A stretch of DNA of 64,000 nucleotides, from the NCBI GenBank assembly GCA_029262375.1, contig JAJCZM010000049.1, positions 129,992-193,991 on the forward strand. Reading direction: 5' to 3'. This document shows, in pieces, positions 25,225 through 33,931 of the stretch. Numbering within the stretch: position 1 is the stretch's first letter; each line of letters opens with the position of its first letter. The notes beneath the pieces are model-generated. The model worked only from the letters and a program-made list of their open reading frames with translations. It had not been told where the DNA came from and did not search any database. The position numbers were made by a program, and so were the translations under genes. The DNA is from Deltaproteobacteria bacterium (lineage in GTDB: Bacteria; Desulfobacterota; Binatia; UBA1149; SPBQ01).

Positions 25225-27309
25225 ATGAGTCTTCACAAGAGTTGGATGATCGGGCTGGCAGCCCTGAGTTTCGCGCTATTGGCGCCAACCCATAGCGCCG
25301 CACAGGACGACTTCGCAGGGTTCGACCTCGAGGCGCTCATGGACGTGGAGGTCTTCTCGGTCTCCAAGAAAGCGCAGAGTTTGGCGGATTCCGCGGCAGC
25401 GGTTTACGTACTCAATCAGCAGGATATCAAGCGGTCGGGTGCGACGACGATTCCCGAACTACTTCGCCTGGTACCAGGCATGGAAGTCGCTCGCTTGGAC
25501 TCGAACGCCTGGGCGGTCACGGCGCGAGGATTCAACGGCCGCTTCGCCAACAAGCTCCTCGTCCTGATCGACGGCCGTAGCGTGTACTCACCGCTTTTCG
25601 CCGGCGTTAACTGGGACGTCCAAGACACGATGCTCGAAGATATCGATCGCATCGAAGTGGTGCGCGGTCCCGGAGGCACAATCTGGGGCGCCAACGCGGT
25701 AAACGGCGTAATCAACATCATTACCAAATCTGCGGTCGACACACAGGGCACGCTCGTTTCAGCCGGCGGAGGTACGTACGAGCACGGGTTCGTCAGCGTT
25801 CGGCAGGGCACGAAGATCTCCGAGTCGGGTCACGTTCGCGTGTACGGCAAATACTTCGACCGCGATCACTTCGAGAATACGCCGAGCGACTCGGGCAACG
25901 ACGAATGGGACCAGGGTCGCGTCGGCTTCAAGGCCGAATGGGATCTCGATGAAGTCTCCACGCTCACAATCCAAGGCGACGCGTACAAGGGCGAGATCCT
26001 AGGCAGCATCACCGATCCGACGCCCACACCTCCCTATTCGTCCTTCAACGCTGAACAACAGACGGACATGACCGGCGGCAACGCGGTCGTGGAGTTTCGA
26101 CGTTGGCTGGGCGACGACAACGTCATGGAGTTCAAGGCCTACTTCGACTCCACGTCGCGCGGCGACGATGGCGGATTCAGCGAGAAACGTCGTACCATCG
26201 ATGCGACGTTCCAACACAACGTCGCACTCAGCGACTCCTTCGACTTCATCTGGGGCCTCGGTTATCGCTTGAACAGCAGCGATATTCGTAGCGACTTCGC
26301 CGTCAGCACCGTGAAACCGGCCGAACAGAACCCGGTGTACAGCGCATTCCTGCAAGGCCAGCTGAGTCTGCTGGACGACAAGCTGCGCTTCACCGTGGGA
26401 TCGAAGTTCGAGGACAATGAATTCACTGGTTTCGAATGGCAGCCAAGCGCGCGCGTGCTACTGCGCCCAGACGAGACGAACACCTTCTGGGGCTCGATCT
26501 CCCGCGCGGTTCGTACGCCGTCAAATGCAGAAGACAGCATTCGTACGTTGATCTCGGTCGTACCGCAGGCGGGGCTGCCGCTGATCGATCCGGCGCTTGC
26601 GGGCTTGATCCCTTTCCTTCCTTGCGCGACCTGTGACGTCGCCTTCGGTTTCGCCGGAGTGGACAGCTACGAGTCCGAGGAACTGCTCGCCTACGAGCTC
26701 GGTTGGCGCGGCAAAGTAACCGACCGCCTCAATCTCGACATTGCCGCTTACTTCAACGACTACGACAATCTGCGCACGACCGAAGTCATCAGCCCCTTAG
26801 TGAATCCCACCACAATTGGCTTCGACGCCGCGAATCTCCTGAATCAGGTATTCCTGACCTCAGCGAACAACATGGAAGGCGAAGTCTACGGCGCCGAAAT
26901 CGCCGCAGCGATACAGCCTACCGACAACTGGAAAATTCGCAGCGGCTACAACTACATCAAGCTCGACCTGGAACTCGACGCAGGAGTGACGGATCCCGCG
27001 TCGCTCGGGTTCGAGCACGCGAGCCCGCATCATCAGGTCTTCGCACATTCGATGGTGGATCTCCCCGCCAACTTCTCTCTCGACACAATCCTGCGTTGGA
27101 AAGATCGCGTGAGCGACCACGACGTAGACTCCGCCTGGAACGCCGACGTACGCATCGCGTGGAAACCACTCGAGCAAATCGAGTTCTCGCTCGTAGGTCA
27201 GAACCTCGCCACACCCAGCGAGCGAGAGTTCGGTAACAACGTCGTAATCGGGAACGCCAACACGCGTGCGCCGCGCGGTGTGTATGGTAAGATCACCTGG
27301 ACTCCGTAA
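25225..27309 (+). CDS. TonB-dependent outer membrane receptor (copy 1)
   Basis: 694 residues from the ATG that sits five bases after GGAGG. A signal peptide ending THSAA-Q is followed by a short TonB-box-like region (VEVFSVSKKAQSL) and a plug domain with SGATTIPELLRLVPGMEVAR, GFNGRFANKLLVLIDGRSVY, IEVVRGPGGTIWGANAVNGV. The rest is a 22-strand-type beta barrel ending in a final strand GVYGKITWTP with aromatic residues. The plug is nearly identical in pattern to the receptor at 56-58 kb. The next gene encodes a YfiR-like protein, as in the second copy. This suggests a sensing role alongside transport; the ligand cannot be told from sequence. Confidence 0.93.
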   Translation: MSLHKSWMIGLAALSFALLAPTHSAAQDDFAGFDLEALMDVEVFSVSKKAQSLADSAAAVYVLNQQDIKRSGATTIPELLRLVPGMEVARLDSNAWAVTARGFNGRFANKLLVLIDGRSVYSPLFAGVNWDVQDTMLEDIDRIEVVRGPGGTIWGANAVNGVINIITKSAVDTQGTLVSAGGGTYEHGFVSVRQGTKISESGHVRVYGKYFDRDHFENTPSDSGNDEWDQGRVGFKAEWDLDEVSTLTIQGDAYKGEILGSITDPTPTPPYSSFNAEQQTDMTGGNAVVEFRRWLGDDNVMEFKAYFDSTSRGDDGGFSEKRRTIDATFQHNVALSDSFDFIWGLGYRLNSSDIRSDFAVSTVKPAEQNPVYSAFLQGQLSLLDDKLRFTVGSKFEDNEFTGFEWQPSARVLLRPDETNTFWGSISRAVRTPSNAEDSIRTLISVVPQAGLPLIDPALAGLIPFLPCATCDVAFGFAGVDSYESEELLAYELGWRGKVTDRLNLDIAAYFNDYDNLRTTEVISPLVNPTTIGFDAANLLNQVFLTSANNMEGEVYGAEIAAAIQPTDNWKIRSGYNYIKLDLELDAGVTDPASLGFEHASPHHQVFAHSMVDLPANFSLDTILRWKDRVSDHDVDSAWNADVRIAWKPLEQIEFSLVGQNLATPSEREFGNNVVIGNANTRAPRGVYGKITWTP

Positions 27310-27335
27310 CCTAGACACTTCCGCGGACACGATAC

Positions 27336-27908
27336 GTGACACATGAAATTCATAGGGGGGACCGGCGGAGCTTACTCCGACGGCTGGCTGCGCTTTGCAT
27401 CGTGGGAGGCCTACTTGTCTGCCCACCTGCGGTCCAGGCCGAGAGCAGCAAAGAGTACAAGCTCAAGGCTGAGTTCCTGTACAACTTCGCGAAGTTCGTC
27501 TCCTGGCCTGACGACGCGCTTGGGCCGAACGGTGAACCGATCGTCTTCTGTCTCGTGGGTGACGGCCCAATTCACACACTGCTCGACGAACTCATGGAAG
27601 GGCGTGAAGTGAAGAACCGGGGAATCCAAGTTCGCGCGATCGAATCATCCGAGTTCCTCAGCGACTGCCATGTGTTGTTTGCGCCGACGGACACCGACGA
27701 GCTCGCGGCTCCGCTGCTGGAATCCGCGAAGAGCCGTAGCGTGCTGACGGTAGGCGAGTCCGACTCGTTCTACGACGCAGGCGGGATCATCCGCTTCATT
27801 CTCTCCGGCGGTCGCCTGCGATTCGACGTCAACGCCTACGCCGCCAGCACCGTGAACCTCAAAATCAGCTCGCAACTCCTCAAGCTCGCGCGCGTCGTCC
27901 AGCAATAG
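27336..27908 (+). CDS. YfiR-family (DUF4154) periplasmic protein (copy 1)
   Basis: 190 residues, GTG start, with an N-terminal signal sequence (LCIVGGLLVCPPAVQA). The mature text KAEFLYNFAKFVSWP, FCLVGDGPIHTLLDEL, CHVLFAP and VLTVGESDSFYDAGGIIRF...RLRFDVN is diagnostic of the YfiR/DUF4154 family. In Pseudomonas YfiR restrains an inner-membrane diguanylate cyclase; related proteins are often next to TonB receptors and sensor kinases. It lies 26 bases after the receptor gene. No kinase follows here, unlike the second copy at 52-58 kb. Confidence 0.92.
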   Translation: MTHEIHRGDRRSLLRRLAALCIVGGLLVCPPAVQAESSKEYKLKAEFLYNFAKFVSWPDDALGPNGEPIVFCLVGDGPIHTLLDELMEGREVKNRGIQVRAIESSEFLSDCHVLFAPTDTDELAAPLLESAKSRSVLTVGESDSFYDAGGIIRFILSGGRLRFDVNAYAASTVNLKISSQLLKLARVVQQ

Positions 27909-27946
27909 CCCTACTGGCTGATCTCGATTAGTCTCGCCGCACACGC

Positions 27947-28243
27947 ATGCGGCACTTCATATTTGCATCTCTGCTGATCGTCTCGCTTGCTCTCGGAGCA
28001 ACCGGTGGTGCGAAAGCCGATGAACCAAGCCTCGCGTTCCCGTCGAATCTGACGACGATCGACGGCACACTGCTCGCAAGTTCGCTCGGACTACGGTTAA
28101 GCGCGGACGAAATCGCACCAGCGATACTGATGCTGAACAACGACCTCAGCATCCGCTGGATGCAGCAAGGTCGCAACGCAGTCTACTACGGTGACTGTGA
28201 GTTGATGAAAAGGATCGCTTGTTGGGAAAAGATTCCGATCTGA
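27947..28243 (+). CDS. Small exported protein of unknown function
   Basis: 98 residues with a good signal peptide (MRHFIFASLLIVSLALGATGGAKA cut near GAKA-D). The mature 70 residues hold three cysteine-poor helices and a C-terminal GDCELMKRIACWEKIP, so two cysteines could pair. It lies between the YfiR-like gene and the amidohydrolase gene, 21 bases before the latter. No family recognised. Confidence 0.65.
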   Translation: MRHFIFASLLIVSLALGATGGAKADEPSLAFPSNLTTIDGTLLASSLGLRLSADEIAPAILMLNNDLSIRWMQQGRNAVYYGDCELMKRIACWEKIPI

Positions 28244-28264
28244 CCGAACAAGAAGGAGAGAGCG

Positions 28265-29683
28265 ATGTCGCACCGAACTGCGGCGAACATCCGCGAACGC
28301 ATAGACCACCCGATCATCGACGCCGACGGACATTGCCTCGAGTTCCTGCCTCTCGTGCGAGAGTATCTGCGTGACGCCGGAGGCGCGCGTGTCGACGACG
28401 GTTTCTGGGCAACGTTCGAAGGCGCAAGGGCGATGGCGCACGCGACGCCCGAACAGCGTCGCGATTTCGGTGTGATGAGGCCGCCATGGTGGGCGTTCCC
28501 CGCAGAGAACACGCTCGACCGTGCGACCGCGATGCTGCCGCGCCTAATGCACGAGCGCCTCGACGAAATCGGGCTGGATTTCGCCGTCGTCTATCCAACC
28601 TACGGACTGATCATTTTCAACATCGCCAACGACGAGATTCGTCGCGGGAGCGCTCGCGGCTTCAATCTCTACCTGCGCGACGCATACGCAGACTTTGGCG
28701 ACCGACTCACGCCGGTTGCGATCATCCCGATGCACACGCCGGAGGAGGCGATCGAAGAGCTGGACTTTGCTTGCGGGGAACTCGGTCTCAAAGCCGTGCT
28801 GCTCGCAGGTCACGCGATGCGCGACGTGCGCGCGGCGGGCGAAACGCCCCGGCCGATGCAGTGGATGGATACATTCGGCTGGGATAGTCCACACGACTAC
28901 GACGCAGTCTGGCAGCGCTGCGTCGATCTCGGCGTCTCACCGACGTTTCACTCCAGCGGCATGGGCTGGGGCAGCCGCATGTCGCCGTCGAGCTACGTAT
29001 ACAACCACATCGGCAACTTCGCCGCCGGCGGCGAGGCCTCGTGCCGATCGCTGTTGCTCGACGGTGTCCCGCATCGCTTTCCGTCGCTCCGCTTCGCATT
29101 CCTAGAAGGCGGCGTCGGTTGGGCCGGCACACTGTACAGCGACATCCTTGGCCACTTCGAGAAGCGCAACAAGTTCTCGGTCGGCCGCTACGACCATACA
29201 CGAATAGATCGCGCCGAATTGCTGCGCCTGTTCGAGCGCTACGGAAGCGATCGCGCGCTCGCACACATCGACGCGATGGACGACGCACTTTGGCCGTTCT
29301 CCGACCCGGGCGGAAAAGAAAATCCGATCGACGAGTTCAAGCGCAGCGGAATCACGCGACCGGAAGACGTGCGCGACATTTTCGCGCGCAATTTTTTCTT
29401 CGGCTGTGAAGCCGACGATCCCGCCAACGCAACGGCGTTTGATACGCGCCGCAATCCGATGGGCGCCCGTTTGAACGCCGTGTTCAGCTCCGATGTCGGG
29501 CACTGGGATGTCCCCGACAATCGACAAGTACTCGGCGAAGCGTGGGAATTAGTAGATGAAGGATTGATCGACGCCGACGACTTCCGCCGCTTTACGTTCA
29601 CAAACCCGGCGGCGCTGTATACCGGAACCAACGAGGATTTCTTCGAAGGCACGGTCGTCGAGCAACAGATAGCGCGGCTCTAA
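28265..29683 (+). CDS. Amidohydrolase-family (amidohydrolase_2) protein
   Basis: 472 residues. The opening HPIIDADGHCLEF carries the first metal-binding D-x-H pattern of the amidohydrolase_2 family (decarboxylases and hydrolases, TIM barrel). Further signs are DFAVVYPTYG, VAIIPMHTPEEAIEELDFA, LGVSPTFHSSGMGWG and the C-terminal FSSDVGHWDVPDNRQVLGEAW, where a late Asp and His lie. Ribosome site AAGGAGAGAG lies a few bases before the ATG. Its stop overlaps the convergent CoA-transferase gene. The neighbours suggest degradation of an organic acid, but the substrate is unknown. Confidence 0.88.
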   Translation: MSHRTAANIRERIDHPIIDADGHCLEFLPLVREYLRDAGGARVDDGFWATFEGARAMAHATPEQRRDFGVMRPPWWAFPAENTLDRATAMLPRLMHERLDEIGLDFAVVYPTYGLIIFNIANDEIRRGSARGFNLYLRDAYADFGDRLTPVAIIPMHTPEEAIEELDFACGELGLKAVLLAGHAMRDVRAAGETPRPMQWMDTFGWDSPHDYDAVWQRCVDLGVSPTFHSSGMGWGSRMSPSSYVYNHIGNFAAGGEASCRSLLLDGVPHRFPSLRFAFLEGGVGWAGTLYSDILGHFEKRNKFSVGRYDHTRIDRAELLRLFERYGSDRALAHIDAMDDALWPFSDPGGKENPIDEFKRSGITRPEDVRDIFARNFFFGCEADDPANATAFDTRRNPMGARLNAVFSSDVGHWDVPDNRQVLGEAWELVDEGLIDADDFRRFTFTNPAALYTGTNEDFFEGTVVEQQIARL

Positions 29684-30909
29684 GAGACGACCCCGGCTTT
29701 CTTCAACGCGTCGATTTGTTCCCAGTCCAACCCGGCGTCGAGCAGCACGAGTTCGGTGTGCTCGGCGAACTCAGGACCACGCTCCAGCGCGACCGACGTT
29801 TCGTCGAACTGCACGGGACTGTTGACCAGCTCGAACTGCGAACCGTCGCCTGCGTTGACCTGCGCGATCATGTCGTTCGCTCGTACCTGCGGATCGGACA
29901 TGACGCTGATGCTGTCTTGGACCGGAGCCCACTGTCCCTCGAGCGTCGCAAACTTCTCGCACCAGTACGCGAACGTCTGCGACTCGATGACGGGTTTGAT
30001 GATCGCGGCAGCCTCGGCGGCGTTTTTCATCAAGTCGTCAGCGTCAGCGAAGCGTTCGTCATCGATCAATTCGGGCTTGCCTATGTGCCGACAGAAATCG
30101 GCCCAGTAGCGTCCGGGCTGGAGCATGCAAAAATTCACGTGCCGACCATCGCTCGTGCGATAGGTTCCAGTGAGAGGATTGTGAGGTGCGCCGCCCGAAG
30201 CGGGCATCCCTTGCCCCCATGTGGTGCCGGTAAGGATCGACAAATCGACCGCCAGGCCCATGGCCCACAGCCCCGTGGATAGTAGCGAAACGTCGATCGT
30301 CTTCGCCTCGCCCGTACGTTCGCGGTGAAACAGCGCAGCCGAGATCGCACCCGCGATCGTCATGCCTCCCATCGAGTCGCCGTAGCCAGGCGCCGGCTGA
30401 ACGATGATGCCGTCGAGACCTTTCGGCGTCGCTCCGCTCGCGCTACCGGCGCGGCACCAGAAACCGGTCATGTCGTAACCACCGCTCTCTCGTTCCGGCC
30501 CCTTGTTGCCGAGCGCAGAACCACGCGCGTAGATGATGTTCGGATTGTGAGCGCGAACGTCCTCGCACTCGATCTTCAGTTTGCGCCGCGCGTCCGGGAG
30601 AAAATTGGTCACGAACACGTCGGCGGTGGCGGCCAAACGGCCAAGCACGTCACGACCTTCGGGGCGCGACAAATCCAAACCAATGGATCGCTTTCCGCGG
30701 TTCGAATGCTCCATGAGCATGTTGCGCGGCGTCTCATGTGTGTTCACTGAACCGATGTTGCCCAAGCCACGCTGCGCATCGCCGCTGACGGCGTGCTCGA
30801 CCTTGATGACATCGGCTCCCCAGTCGGCCAGCACCGCGCCGGCGGCCGGCACGAATGTGAATTGCGCAACCTCGAGAATGCGAATGCCTTCCATCACACG
30901 CGTCATCAC
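29680..30909 (-). CDS. CaiB/BaiF family III CoA transferase
   Basis: 409 residues. Family III CoA transferases move CoA between carboxylic acids. Text typical of the family: LEVAQFTFVPAAGAVLADWGADVIKVEH, RGKRSIGLDLSRPEGRDVL, ADVFVTNFLPDARRKL, and YGDSMGGMTIAGAISAALFHRERTGEA. The catalytic Asp expected near residue 170 falls in the GYDMTGFWCRAG region (one Asp present there). It precedes the glyoxalase on the same strand in reverse order (glyoxalase first, 7 bases apart), so both may be one transcript. Together with the amidohydrolase this looks like organic-acid metabolism. Confidence 0.9.
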   Translation of the reverse strand: MMTRVMEGIRILEVAQFTFVPAAGAVLADWGADVIKVEHAVSGDAQRGLGNIGSVNTHETPRNMLMEHSNRGKRSIGLDLSRPEGRDVLGRLAATADVFVTNFLPDARRKLKIECEDVRAHNPNIIYARGSALGNKGPERESGGYDMTGFWCRAGSASGATPKGLDGIIVQPAPGYGDSMGGMTIAGAISAALFHRERTGEAKTIDVSLLSTGLWAMGLAVDLSILTGTTWGQGMPASGGAPHNPLTGTYRTSDGRHVNFCMLQPGRYWADFCRHIGKPELIDDERFADADDLMKNAAEAAAIIKPVIESQTFAYWCEKFATLEGQWAPVQDSISVMSDPQVRANDMIAQVNAGDGSQFELVNSPVQFDETSVALERGPEFAEHTELVLLDAGLDWEQIDALKKAGVVS

Positions 30910-30916
30910 AGTCCTC

Positions 30917-31336
30917 TTACCAATCGCCTACGTTCTCCATCGAGGCCCACGGCTCCGCGGGCGCGAGCGCTTGGCCGGCCTGCAGCAGTTCGATTGAGAT
31001 GTTGTCGGGGGAACGCACGAAGGCCATGTGCCCGTCGCGCGGCGGTCGGTTGATCGTCACACCGCCATCGAGCAAACGCCGGCACACCGCGTAGATGTCG
31101 TCGACTTCGTATGCCAGGTGGCCGAAGTTGCGGCCGCCTTGGAGCGGCTCAGGATCCCAATTGTACGTCAGTTCAACCTGCGCTTCTTGGTTACCGGGCG
31201 CCGCGAGAAACACGAGCGTAAAGCGACCCGCCTCGATCTCAAACCGGCCCAGCTCGTCGAGCCCGAGCTTGTTGCAGTAGAAGTCGAGTGACGCGTCGAG
31301 ATTCGCGACGCGCACCATCGTGTGGAGATACTTCAT
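30917..31336 (-). CDS. Glyoxalase I-like lyase
   Basis: About 139 residues starting MKYLHTMVRVANLDASLDFYCNKLG as positional landmark; a start three codons earlier is equally possible. The fold is a vicinal-oxygen-chelate domain. All four metal ligands of lactoylglutathione lyase can be placed: His in LHTM, Glu in VELTYN, His in NFGHLAYEVDD, Glu in ISIELLQ. It should convert the methylglyoxal-glutathione adduct to lactoylglutathione, though substrate may differ. It lies seven bases upstream of the CoA transferase gene and is divergent from the SRPBCC gene. Confidence 0.85.
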   Translation of the reverse strand: MKYLHTMVRVANLDASLDFYCNKLGLDELGRFEIEAGRFTLVFLAAPGNQEAQVELTYNWDPEPLQGGRNFGHLAYEVDDIYAVCRRLLDGGVTINRPPRDGHMAFVRSPDNISIELLQAGQALAPAEPWASMENVGDW

Positions 31337-31424
31337 GGCAGTCATTTTTAGTCGGCTGCACGTGCCGTGGCGAGCGCGGCTTTGAATCTTGCGGCCGGTT
31401 GGAATACCGGTCGGACGCAACGCT

Positions 31425-31913
31425 ATGTTCGACTGCGAAAAAACAGACATGGATTTCTTCGATCGCGCGTCGGCCTGCTATGTGGCCGAGGTTCGAATTC
31501 GCGCAACCCCCGATCGCATCTTCGATGCCTTCGAGAACGCGCACGCATGGACCGTTTGGGCGCTTCCGATCACGGCCGTCCATTGGACATCGCCCCGCCC
31601 GTTCGGCGTCGGAACGACCCGCACCGTTCACATGATGGGCGGGATGCTGGGCGTGGAAGAGTTCATCGCGTGGGAGCGCGGCAAGCGAATGGCGTTCTGC
31701 TTCACCGCCTGCTCAAAGCCGGCGGTTCGTGCGTTCGCGGAAGACTACGAGGTCGCTGATCAGGGCGACGGCACCTGCACGGTGCGATGGAAAATGGCGC
31801 TGGAGACGGCCGGCATCAGCCGCATCTTCATGCCGGTTACCGGCTTTGCGATGCAACCCGGCCTTCAGTGGATGCTCGGACGCTTCAAGTCTTACGTCGA
31901 AGCCGGCCGATAG
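31425..31913 (+). CDS. SRPBCC-family (polyketide cyclase/dehydrase-like) protein
   Basis: About 162 residues. The opening strand after the start, then EVRIRATPDRIFDAFENAHAW, followed by the beta-sheet text VGTTRTVHMMGGMLGVEEFIAWERGKRMAF and a C-terminal long helix (MQPGLQWMLGRFKSYVEA) is the helix-grip START/SRPBCC fold, which binds hydrophobic ligands. No catalytic residues can be assigned. The start is uncertain: ATG at 31425 or 31449, neither with a clear ribosome site. The gene converges on the FKBP gene with nine bases between the stops. Confidence 0.8.
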   Translation: MFDCEKTDMDFFDRASACYVAEVRIRATPDRIFDAFENAHAWTVWALPITAVHWTSPRPFGVGTTRTVHMMGGMLGVEEFIAWERGKRMAFCFTACSKPAVRAFAEDYEVADQGDGTCTVRWKMALETAGISRIFMPVTGFAMQPGLQWMLGRFKSYVEAGR

Positions 31914-31922
31914 CGCGGCGTT

Positions 31923-32357
31923 CTACTCTACGGCGGTGATCTTCACCGCGAAACGAAGCTCTTGTCCCGCGAGAGGATGATTGAAATCCAACGTGGTCGT
32001 AGCACCGGCGATCTCGTGTACGCGCACCGTGAGCTGGTCACCGTCCGGGGTTTCCGTGACGAGTAAAGCCCCGACGTTGCGCGCATCTTCGGGAATCTGA
32101 TCCGTCTCGACATCGCGAAACGCGTCGTCATGGATTGGGCCGTAACCGTCTTCAGCCGAAAGCTTGACGTCCTTCGTGTCGCCAACGCTCAACCCTACGA
32201 GCGCTTCTTCGAGCTTCGGGAGTATCTCATCGCTACCATGTTTGTAGACGAGAGGCTCATCTCCAATGTTGGTCGCGACTTCCGTACCGTCGGCGAGCGT
32301 CAGCGTATATTCGATGGAAACCTGGGAACCTTCGGTGATCACCGTATCCTCCGCCAT
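31923..32357 (-). CDS. FKBP-type (SlyD-like) peptidyl-prolyl isomerase
   Basis: 144 residues from the ATG at 32357. The FKBP half-barrel (VSIEYTLTLADGTEVATN, PLVYKHGSDEILPKLEEALVGLSVGD) is interrupted by an insert-in-flap domain (KLSAEDGYGPIHDDAFRDVE...LTVRVHEIAGATTTLDFNHPLAGQEL), the SlyD layout. It catalyses prolyl isomerisation and has chaperone activity in the family. There is no His-rich metal tail as in E. coli SlyD. The start codon lies inside a triplicated repeat (32356-32448), and the frame stays open through the repeats to 32423, so translation could also start there. Confidence 0.9.
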   Translation of the reverse strand: MAEDTVITEGSQVSIEYTLTLADGTEVATNIGDEPLVYKHGSDEILPKLEEALVGLSVGDTKDVKLSAEDGYGPIHDDAFRDVETDQIPEDARNVGALLVTETPDGDQLTVRVHEIAGATTTLDFNHPLAGQELRFAVKITAVE

Positions 32358-32448
32358 ATTCGGATCTCTCGTGTGCGAGATCCTTTGCAATATTCGGATC
32401 TCGTGTGCGAGATCCTTCCGCAATATTCGGATCTCGTGTGCGAGATCC
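32356..32448 (-). repeat. Three tandem ~33-base hairpin repeats at the 5' end of the FKBP gene
   Basis: Units start at 32356, 32390 and 32423 and share ATATTCGGATCTCGTGTGCG plus AGATCC on the plus strand. Each contains the inverted pair GGATCTC/GAGATCC around GTGTGC; the first has an extra TC. On the minus strand the unit junction AATATTGCGGAAGGAT closely mimics the gene start AATATGGCGGAGGAT, so the repeat seems to have arisen by copying the start region. Confidence 0.85.
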
Positions 32449-32721
32449 GTGTCGACTGACCCGCAAGCACTTCGTAGAAGCGACCGCGGTCGACGCGCTG
32501 ATTGTGCGTCGTCAGGCCTAAAGCGCTCGGGTCAATCGAGTGTTCCGCTAAGACGGGAACGCGCAGGCGTGATGGCGCGAACGCTATCACAACAGTCAGC
32601 GAGCGCAACGAGGAAAACCCCCGACAACCACGCCCGGCGCGGGAATTCTCGCGGTTAGTATGCGACCGGGACGACGCGTCGTAGCGATCGTTGAACTCTC
32701 ATCTGCACCAGCCGAGCGTGT
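32449..32721. other. Intergenic stretch without recognised features
   Basis: About 270 bases between the FKBP repeats and the small membrane ORF. Short open frames exist on both strands but have no ribosome site or family text. I see no terminator or RNA motif. The promoter for the FKBP gene is expected here. Confidence 0.4.
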
Positions 32722-32835
32722 CTATGTCTCGATCGTTCTCGGCACGTCGGCGACGTGGCTTCGTCCCGTCGCGTAGAACGCGGCTCCGGCGACTACCAAT
32801 CCAATCACCGAACCGGTGACCGTGTTCCAGAACAT
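32722..32835 (-). CDS. Possible 37-residue single-span membrane protein
   Basis: Starts with ATG directly after the TGA of the upstream membrane-protein gene (TGAATG). The product MFWNTVTGSVIGLVVAGAA followed by FYATGRSHVADVPRTIET has one hydrophobic helix and a short soluble tail. The tight junction suggests reinitiation. It may be a real small protein or the remnant of a longer membrane protein split by a stop codon. Confidence 0.4.
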   Translation of the reverse strand: MFWNTVTGSVIGLVVAGAAFYATGRSHVADVPRTIET

Positions 32836-33135
32836 TCAAATGCCGCCACACAACGGATTCGCCAATGCGACGAATCCAAGCGGCACCATCATGACCGCTC
32901 CGCAGAGGGGGCCGCGTAGGAACCAAGCAACGGGCCAGGCTGTCACCCCGACCAACACGCCGATGAGCCCGCGGGCGATGTAATACGCCCAGACCAGAGT
33001 CGCACCGTCGATCGGCGTATTGCCGTAGTAGAAATAGCTCCACTTCTCCGGAATCGGCCCATGAAAGAACGCCGGCAACACGGCCAGCACGCCGCCGAGA
33101 GCTGCGCAAAACAAGGGGTACGGAACATTCGCCAT
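32836..33135 (-). CDS. Small integral membrane protein, unknown function
   Basis: 99 residues from the ATG at 33135, chosen because the longer frame would run through the TetR operator. Hydrophobic segments: VPYPLFCAALGGVLAVLPAF, then LVWAYYIARGLIGVLVGVTA, then WFLRGPLCGAVMMVPLGFVA. No family recognised. It is divergent from the tetR-type gene, whose operator lies between them, so it may be under the same control. Confidence 0.6.
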   Translation of the reverse strand: MANVPYPLFCAALGGVLAVLPAFFHGPIPEKWSYFYYGNTPIDGATLVWAYYIARGLIGVLVGVTAWPVAWFLRGPLCGAVMMVPLGFVALANPLCGGI

Positions 33136-33198
33136 ATCCCCCAACCTAGCGGCCGGCGGGCGGTGGCTCCAGTTGGGAGGCTCAGGACGGGAAGCCCT

Positions 33199-33227
33199 TG
33201 ACTGACTGACCTGGTCAGTTATATTCA
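33199..33227 (+). promoter_or_regulatory. TetR-type operator within a sigma-70-like promoter
   Basis: Perfect inverted repeat ACTGACC-T-GGTCAGT at 33205-33219, in the 17-base spacer between TTGACT (33199-33204) and TATTCA (33222-33227). A repressor bound there would block RNA polymerase, the classical self-repression arrangement. The -10 ends only five bases before the ATG at 33233, so the message may be leaderless. Confidence 0.65.
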
Positions 33228-33232
33228 ATCTC

Positions 33233-33931
33233 ATGTCGCGCACGATCCCGACCGACCGTTTCCGACACCTTGCAGAGACCGCTGTCGACGTCTTCATTCG
33301 CCAGGGCTACCGGCGCACCCAGATGTCGGACATCGCGGCCGCGCTCGGAGTCGCGAAAGGCACCCTCTATCTCTACGTCGAAAGTAAAGAAGCCCTGTTC
33401 GACCTCGCGCTTCGCAACGCCGACCACGAACACCTGCTCGAGGTCCCCTCGAGCCTGCCGCTCTCCACTCCACAGGCAAACGAAACGGTCGCAGCCGCTG
33501 CAAGTTTGCTTGCCGAACGCGGTGCCACGCCGGTGCTGATGGCGGCAATCGATGCCGCCCCCACCGGTGACGTACGAACCGAACTCGATGCGATCGTGCG
33601 CGAACTGTACGGCGCGTGCGCCAGGAATCGGCGCAGCATCAAGCTCGTCGATCGCTGCGCCGCCGATCATCCTGATATCGGCGCGCTGTGGTTCGAAGGC
33701 GGGCGCGAAGGTCAGATGGCGCTACTCGTGCGCTACCTCGACGCACGACCGCAGCTCGCGCTGGGCTACGCCGACACGAGCATCGTCGCAAGGATCATCG
33801 TCGAAACGATCGTCTTTTGGTCGGTCCATCGACATTGGGATCCACACCCTCAGGAAGTCGACGAACACGCCGCCGAAGAAACCGTCGTCTCCTTCGTTCG
33901 CCGGGCACTCATACCGGAGGTCGACACATGA
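33233..33931 (+). CDS. TetR/AcrR-family transcriptional regulator
   Basis: 232 residues. The N-terminal 50 residues form the TetR helix-turn-helix: FRHLAETAVDVFIRQGYRRT, then MSDIAAALGVAKGTLYLYVESKEALF. The C-terminal ligand domain is helical with no recognisable ligand class. A perfect inverted repeat overlaps its own promoter, so it very likely represses itself. The following acyltransferase gene starts on its stop codon (ATGA, with GGAGG upstream), so the regulator probably controls the fusion protein and cyclase downstream. Confidence 0.93.
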   Translation: MSRTIPTDRFRHLAETAVDVFIRQGYRRTQMSDIAAALGVAKGTLYLYVESKEALFDLALRNADHEHLLEVPSSLPLSTPQANETVAAAASLLAERGATPVLMAAIDAAPTGDVRTELDAIVRELYGACARNRRSIKLVDRCAADHPDIGALWFEGGREGQMALLVRYLDARPQLALGYADTSIVARIIVETIVFWSVHRHWDPHPQEVDEHAAEETVVSFVRRALIPEVDT

